This document shows, one piece after another, positions 6,673-10,767 of a stretch of DNA of 10,767 nt. The notes beneath the pieces are model-generated. The model did not search any database and had not been told where the DNA came from. It was given only the letters and a program-made list of their open reading frames with translations. The DNA is from DATDVH01 sp035290045 (GTDB taxonomy: Bacteria; Patescibacteriota; Microgenomatia; UBA1406; HO2-37-13b): NCBI GenBank assembly GCA_035290045.1, contig DATDVH010000045.1:1-10767 (forward strand), written 5' to 3'. The stretch's first letter is position 1, and every line of letters starts with the position of its first letter. A program made the translations under genes and the position numbers.

Positions 6673-7869
6673 ATGATCTTCATAGAACCTCAACCCATAC
6701 AAAGAGAAAATCCTGCACGTATGTTTAACCACCGTTTCAATATAAAAAAAGTAGATATTGATATCCCCGCAACCCAAGTGTGTCTTCTTGATGAAAAGAT
6801 TCTCACTCAAGGTCCTGATAATGAAGGTGAAGGAGGAAAATTTAAGGGGGATATTGACAAGTTAAAAAAATACACGGGTGATTTTTGGCCGGGACAATTC
6901 AGACATGATTATTCTTCCACTATAAACGGTGCTCATTATTTTTTATCGCCAATCTTTCAAGATAGTGTTTTTGGTTGTCCAGCAATTTTGGCGTTATTAG
7001 AACCTAACCTACGATATCGTACAAAGGAATTTTACGGGGCGTCATGGAAAAAGGAAAAATATAATTTTAATGTTTATTATCAGTCTCAATCTCATGGCGT
7101 ATGGCGTATTGTTCATGGGTTTGGTCTCGATAGCGGACGACTTTTTAAAGCATATCCGGAACATGCCCTTAACCTACCGAATACGTTACAGGTGGTTTTA
7201 GGAAAAATAACACATTCAAATCATACTAAAAATCAACTGGAAAAAAAAGATTTCATATCGTTTGTTGCTCCAATCTATAAATGGTCATTTAATGAATATG
7301 GTACCTTCCGTCAGCATTTTCAAGACAAGGATGCATGGACTAAAGGATTTGTTGACATGAGTCCAATTCAATGTATGAAAATTGATTTATTAGATGAGAC
7401 TCCCATAACAATAAAAAGTTTCAATGGTACCGAATATGTAAAGCCAGAGATGATCAGGTTTAAGAATGAGGGATATAATCCTCAATATGCTAAAATCATT
7501 GCGGAATTTATTACGATGAGAAAACCTATCGGTTTTGAAAAAGAAACTATCTATGGGAAATTACTGTCATCAAATAATAGCGAAATAGAATATCTTTTTT
7601 TTCACAATGAATACGGAAGTGTATGGATTGGAAATATAGAAATGCGTAATCAAGCAATACATCCGTATTTAGGAGTGATAGAAACTCCGATAGACGTGAC
7701 ATCTGGGCTGATGATGCCTGCGGTAGCTTATAAAGAAGAAATTCCTCAAGGTTATGATACATTACTTCCATTAGAAAAAAAAGGAGGGTGGTTACCTTAT
7801 GCTGATTGTTCAACTTACTTAAATAAAATACCCATGATTCAAGAATTTAAAAAATATTTTGGTGTTTAA
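6673..7869 (+). CDS. Conserved-looking protein of unknown function, 398 residues
   Basis: I do not recognise this protein. From ATG 6673 it has 398 residues; an in-frame TTG at 6628 lies inside serS and is unlikely. It has no signal peptide and no membrane helix. It is rich in aromatic residues, and mixed alpha/beta or beta-rich structure seems likely. Distinctive stretches are a Gly/Glu/Lys-rich segment near 46-59 (GPDNEGEGGKFKG), GDFWPGQFRHDY (69-80), YYQSQSHGVWRIVHGFG (135-151), and FFHNEYGSVWIGN (309-321). The last two may be related repeats: each follows a Tyr-Gly by 13-20 residues and contains an aromatic strand, then G and VW. I see no classical catalytic motif such as a P-loop, HD, DxD or zinc cluster. 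It has the codon style of its neighbours and sits 10 bases after serS and 6 bases before secA, so it is probably a genuine operon member rather than an insertion. Confidence 0.85.
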   Translation: MIFIEPQPIQRENPARMFNHRFNIKKVDIDIPATQVCLLDEKILTQGPDNEGEGGKFKGDIDKLKKYTGDFWPGQFRHDYSSTINGAHYFLSPIFQDSVFGCPAILALLEPNLRYRTKEFYGASWKKEKYNFNVYYQSQSHGVWRIVHGFGLDSGRLFKAYPEHALNLPNTLQVVLGKITHSNHTKNQLEKKDFISFVAPIYKWSFNEYGTFRQHFQDKDAWTKGFVDMSPIQCMKIDLLDETPITIKSFNGTEYVKPEMIRFKNEGYNPQYAKIIAEFITMRKPIGFEKETIYGKLLSSNNSEIEYLFFHNEYGSVWIGNIEMRNQAIHPYLGVIETPIDVTSGLMMPAVAYKEEIPQGYDTLLPLEKKGGWLPYADCSTYLNKIPMIQEFKKYFGV

Positions 7870-7875
7870 ATCAAT

Positions 7876-10620
7876 ATGTTTTCATTTTTTAAAAAACTAT
7901 TTGACTACAATCAAAAAGAAATTGATCGGTTGAGTAAAATCGTTGATGATATTAATGCGCAAGAAGATCGTGCGCGCGTGCTTAAAGATGAAGAATTTGC
8001 TCAAGAGACACAGAAGTTAAAAGATCAAATTCAGTCAAAGGAAAAGCGTCTTGATGAAATACTACCGTGGACATATGCGCTTGTTCGTGAAGTGGCGCGG
8101 CGTGTACTGGGCGAACGGCATTTTGATGAGCAGCTGATCGCGGCTGTAGCGCTTCATGAAGGAAAGGTAGTAGAGCAAAAAACAGGTGAGGGAAAAACTC
8201 TCTCATCTACCGCGCCTTTATATCTGAATGCCTTATCAGATAAAGGAGTTCATCTGGTGACGGTAAATGATTATTTAGCTCGCCGCGACGCAGGATGGAT
8301 GGGACAGGTATTTCATATGCTAGGGATTACGGTATCTGCGATCATATCTGATCATTCTTTTATGTATGACCCAGAATATATTGATGATACTGCAACTGAT
8401 TGGAGATTGAGAAATCTACGTGAGATCACCCGCAAAGAAGCGTATGAAACAGATATTACCTATGGCATCAACTCTGAATTTGGGTTTGATTATTTACGTG
8501 ATAATATGGCGACTTCCCCAGAAGAATTAAAACAGCGTGATTTCTATTATGCGATCATAGATGAGGTTGATTCGGTGTTGATTGATGAGGCGCGAACTCC
8601 CCATATTATATCAGCTCCTTATGACGAGGATACTTCAAAATATTATCAATACGCAAAAATAGTTCATCAATTAGAGATTGCCTTAGACTATGTGATTGAT
8701 GAAAAATTGCATACTGCGCATTTGACTGAAGCGGGAATTCTTAAAATTGAACAATTGACCGGCGTCTCAAATATGTATGAAAAAGATTTTGACTCGTTAT
8801 TTCATATTGAAGCGGCACTGAAGGCGCAAACGCTTTTTAGAAAAGACAAAGAATATATTGTTGCCAATAATGAAGTGGTGATCGTGGATGAATTTACTGG
8901 AAGACTTTTGCACGGCAGACGTTTTTCTGAAGGATTGCATCAGGCTATTGAAGCAAAAGAAAATGTTACGATAAAACGTGAATCAAAGACATTGGCAACT
9001 GTCTCTCTTCAGAATTATTTCAGAATGTATGACAAACTCGCCGGGATGACAGGTACCGCGGCGACTGAAGCAGAAGAATTTCACAAGATATACAAACTTG
9101 AAGTGATTACGATACCCACGCATCGTCCTTTGGTGCGGAAAGATCACTCGGATATTATATACAAGACTGAAAAAGGAAAATTTAACGCGCTTGTTGAAGA
9201 GATAGCTCGTCAGTATGAGACAGGTCGTCCAATATTAGTAGGGACTACCGCGATTGATAAAAATGAACTTCTTTCAACACTGCTCAAAAGAAAGGGAATA
9301 CCTCATGAAATGTTGAATGCAAAAAATCATGAAAGGGAGGCATATATCATCAGTAATGCAGGACGTAAAGGGGCTGTGACTGTAGCGACAAATATGGCAG
9401 GACGGGGTGTTGATATTATATTGGGAGGACAACAACCGAATAAATATCAAATATCAAAAATAAAAAATAAAAAATTAGAAAGTGTATTTGAAACGGAAAT
9501 GAGAGAATGGAGGAAAGATCATGAAGAAGTTGTCTCGTTGGGAGGTTTGTATGTGATAGGCACGGAACGGCATGAATCAAGGCGAATTGATAATCAGCTT
9601 CGGGGTCGGTCAGGTCGCCAAGGCGATCCTGGTGAAACTCGATTTTTTGTCTCTCTTCAAGATGAGATGATGCGTATTTTTGGAGGAGAACACGTCTCAA
9701 AACTTATGACTTTTTTCAAAATACCCGAAGATCAACCACTTGAACATGCGATTGTATCAAAAGCGCTTGAACAAGCGCAGGTGAAAGTTGAGGGATTTAA
9801 TTTTGATATACGTAAACATCTTGTTGATTTTGATGATGTGTTGAATAAACAACGCGAGATACTCTATATGCAGAGAAAAAATATTTTATCTATAGGAACG
9901 CGCGATTCATATGAAGATTTTACCAAAAAGATTGACAATCTTTTTAAGGAAGAGGTGGCGCATATTATCGCAAATCATACAATTGGACTGGACGAACCAC
10001 GTACAGAAGAGATGATAGATGAATATATGACTATTGTGCCTGTAGAAAAAGATAGTTTTCGTGACAAGATTAAAGGGAGTGATATGGAGAAAATATCTGA
10101 ATTATTAAGGAGCCATCTTGAGGATATATATCACGCAAAAGAACAGAAGATAGGTAAAGAGATATGGGTTGAAATCGTCAAAAATATTTATTTAAGCACT
10201 ATTGATACCTATTGGACAGAGCATTTGACTGCGATTGAAGATTTGCGCGAAGGTATTAATTTGCGTGGATATGGACAACTTGATCCGCTTGTTGAATATA
10301 AAAATGAAGCCTACACCATGTTTGAAAAGCTCCTTTCAAATATTGATTATGATTTTTCAAGAAGGATTTTGAGAATAGAAGTAGCACAAGATTCATCTAC
10401 ACAAAATAGATCAAAATTTTCTCAATTGCATTATCAATCGGCTTCAGCTATCAATCCGTTCAGTCTTGGAGATGGAAAATCCTCTTCTCCACAAACTGCT
10501 TCACTTCATGAGCTTAAGGTAATTCCTCCAGGGGTTCAAAAGCAGAAAATTGGGAGAAATGATCCTTGTCATTGCGGTTCAGGAAAAAAATACAAGAAGT
10601 GTCATCTGAATAAAGATTAA
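7876..10620 (+). CDS. secA: Preprotein translocase ATPase SecA
   Basis: A 914-residue ATPase that drives unfolded preproteins through SecYEG at the cytoplasmic membrane, and probably exports the prepilins encoded here. Nucleotide-binding domain 1 has Walker A TGEGKT (103-108), VTVNDYLARRDA (128-139), YGINSEFGFDYLRDNM (196-211) and the Walker B region IIDEVDSVLIDEARTP (227-242). Then come MTGTA (about 391), MAGRGVDIILGG (about 507-518) and RIDNQLRGRSGRQGDPG (about 570-586) of domain 2, and the C-terminal scaffold with IYLSTIDTYWTEHL and REGINLRGYGQLDPLVEY. The C-terminus is a complete zinc-binding SEC-C motif: C898, C900, C909 and H910 in NDPCHCGSGKKYKKCH. The region after SDHSFMYD (159-166) is somewhat longer than in E. 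coli. A variable loop after GGQQP (from about 520) carries a translated heptanucleotide repeat. It starts 6 bases after the unknown gene and ends the operon. Confidence 0.98.
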   Translation: MFSFFKKLFDYNQKEIDRLSKIVDDINAQEDRARVLKDEEFAQETQKLKDQIQSKEKRLDEILPWTYALVREVARRVLGERHFDEQLIAAVALHEGKVVEQKTGEGKTLSSTAPLYLNALSDKGVHLVTVNDYLARRDAGWMGQVFHMLGITVSAIISDHSFMYDPEYIDDTATDWRLRNLREITRKEAYETDITYGINSEFGFDYLRDNMATSPEELKQRDFYYAIIDEVDSVLIDEARTPHIISAPYDEDTSKYYQYAKIVHQLEIALDYVIDEKLHTAHLTEAGILKIEQLTGVSNMYEKDFDSLFHIEAALKAQTLFRKDKEYIVANNEVVIVDEFTGRLLHGRRFSEGLHQAIEAKENVTIKRESKTLATVSLQNYFRMYDKLAGMTGTAATEAEEFHKIYKLEVITIPTHRPLVRKDHSDIIYKTEKGKFNALVEEIARQYETGRPILVGTTAIDKNELLSTLLKRKGIPHEMLNAKNHEREAYIISNAGRKGAVTVATNMAGRGVDIILGGQQPNKYQISKIKNKKLESVFETEMREWRKDHEEVVSLGGLYVIGTERHESRRIDNQLRGRSGRQGDPGETRFFVSLQDEMMRIFGGEHVSKLMTFFKIPEDQPLEHAIVSKALEQAQVKVEGFNFDIRKHLVDFDDVLNKQREILYMQRKNILSIGTRDSYEDFTKKIDNLFKEEVAHIIANHTIGLDEPRTEEMIDEYMTIVPVEKDSFRDKIKGSDMEKISELLRSHLEDIYHAKEQKIGKEIWVEIVKNIYLSTIDTYWTEHLTAIEDLREGINLRGYGQLDPLVEYKNEAYTMFEKLLSNIDYDFSRRILRIEVAQDSSTQNRSKFSQLHYQSASAINPFSLGDGKSSSPQTASLHELKVIPPGVQKQKIGRNDPCHCGSGKKYKKCHLNKD
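9442..9476 (+). repeat. Heptanucleotide tandem repeat inside secA
   Basis: Five consecutive 7-base units: AAATATC, AAATATC, AAAAATA, AAAAATA, AAAAATT. They are translated within secA as roughly NKYQISKIKNKKL (residues 522-534). The surrounding loop between the DIILGG motif and GGLYVIGTERHESRR is variable in length across SecA proteins, so the repeat is tolerated there. Degenerate ATC-AAA-type A-rich repeats that encode KYQISKIKN-like peptides are familiar to me from CPR genomes, but I cannot verify that here. Confidence 0.7.
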
Positions 10621-10653
10621 TTTTTACTCTTTTTTATCCGATTTTTTTAGTTC

Positions 10654-10682
10654 TTGACAGTAAGTTGTATTCATAGTAAGCT
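10654..10682 (+). promoter_or_regulatory. Promoter of the gene after secA, probably leaderless
   Basis: A perfect -35 TTGACA (10654-10659), a 17-base spacer and TAAGCT (10677-10682, a TAnnnT-type -10) predict a transcript start at about 10689, one base before the next ATG. The region between secA and this promoter (10621-10653) is T-rich but shows no clear hairpin terminator. Confidence 0.5.
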
Positions 10683-10689
10683 TTTGTAT

Positions 10690-10767
10690 ATGGAAAGTAT
10701 CGGTGCTTCAGGTAAATCTACTCACTCATCACAGTCCAATTCAAAGGCGTTTATTGATCCTTCATAT
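10690..10767 (+). CDS. N-terminal fragment of an unidentified gene running off the window
   Basis: ATG 10690 opens a frame of 26 codons to the last base without a stop (it begins MESIGASGKSTHSSQSNS and is rich in Ser). The visible part is polar and likely disordered, with no signal peptide. GASGKST superficially recalls a P-loop, but at residues 5-11 with no preceding strand it is not convincing. The good promoter placed at leaderless spacing just upstream is the main reason to accept this as a gene. Function cannot be judged. Confidence 0.55.
   Translation, partial: MESIGASGKSTHSSQSNSKAFIDPSY

Noticed and set aside
9442..9476. CRISPR-like or minisatellite array
   Set aside because: The 7-base units have no spacers and are too short; a simple tandem repeat.
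9416..9700. 94-codon frame on the - strand inside secA
   Set aside because: Antisense shadow of a fully conserved secA region.
10621..10653. Rho-independent terminator after secA
   Set aside because: T-rich tracts are present but I find no stable hairpin ahead of them.
10702..10724. P-loop (GASGKST) in the last partial gene
   Set aside because: It sits at residues 5-11 without the hydrophobic strand expected before a Walker A motif, in a Ser-rich stretch.

Overview
This AT-rich window carries a compact bacterial gene set that looks like a Candidate Phyla Radiation (Patescibacteria) genome, perhaps Microgenomates or a relative. The phylum is inferred from three things together: a CPR-style type IV pilin, a class I (archaeal-type) lysyl-tRNA synthetase in a bacterial gene set, and very tight gene packing without obvious Shine-Dalgarno sequences. 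The standard code fits throughout: TGA is used as a stop (at 378-380) and I see no need for UGA recoding. No rRNA marker is present, so the placement is tentative.

Region 1 (1-1607, + strand) is the end of a type IV pilus or pseudopilus operon. It has a PilW/GspJ-like minor pilin cut by the window edge, a PilX-like minor pilin overlapping it by 4 bases, and a single-pass membrane protein whose cytoplasmic part resembles the PilM/GspL family. A bidirectional hairpin terminator (1662-1694) closes it and also serves the convergent gene. Region 2 (1716-2195, - strand) is a separate type IV prepilin with its own strong-looking promoter, possibly the major pilin.

Region 3 (2196-2685) has no confident protein gene. 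It holds the pilin promoter, a 71-codon open frame on the - strand without a usable start (probably a gene remnant or a frameshifted small gene), a tRNA-Glu(CTC) on the - strand, and a divergent promoter pair whose -10 elements overlap, one for the tRNA and one for greA.

Region 4 (2686-10620, + strand) looks like one long operon with gaps of 4 to 26 bases: greA, class I lysS, an HD-domain hydrolase, serS, a 398-residue protein of unknown function, and secA. The theme is transcript elongation rescue, tRNA charging and protein export, with two uncharacterised proteins among core genes. secA contains a heptanucleotide tandem repeat translated in frame inside a variable loop. After secA, a new promoter with a consensus -35 box leads to the first 26 codons of a gene that runs off the window.

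I found no CRISPR array, insertion sequence or defence cassette. The parts worth a second look are the unknown 398-residue protein, the HD protein between two synthetases, the overlapping divergent promoters, the repeat inside secA, the broken frame at 2294-2509, and the recurrent -10-like boxes 5 to 8 bases before start codons.
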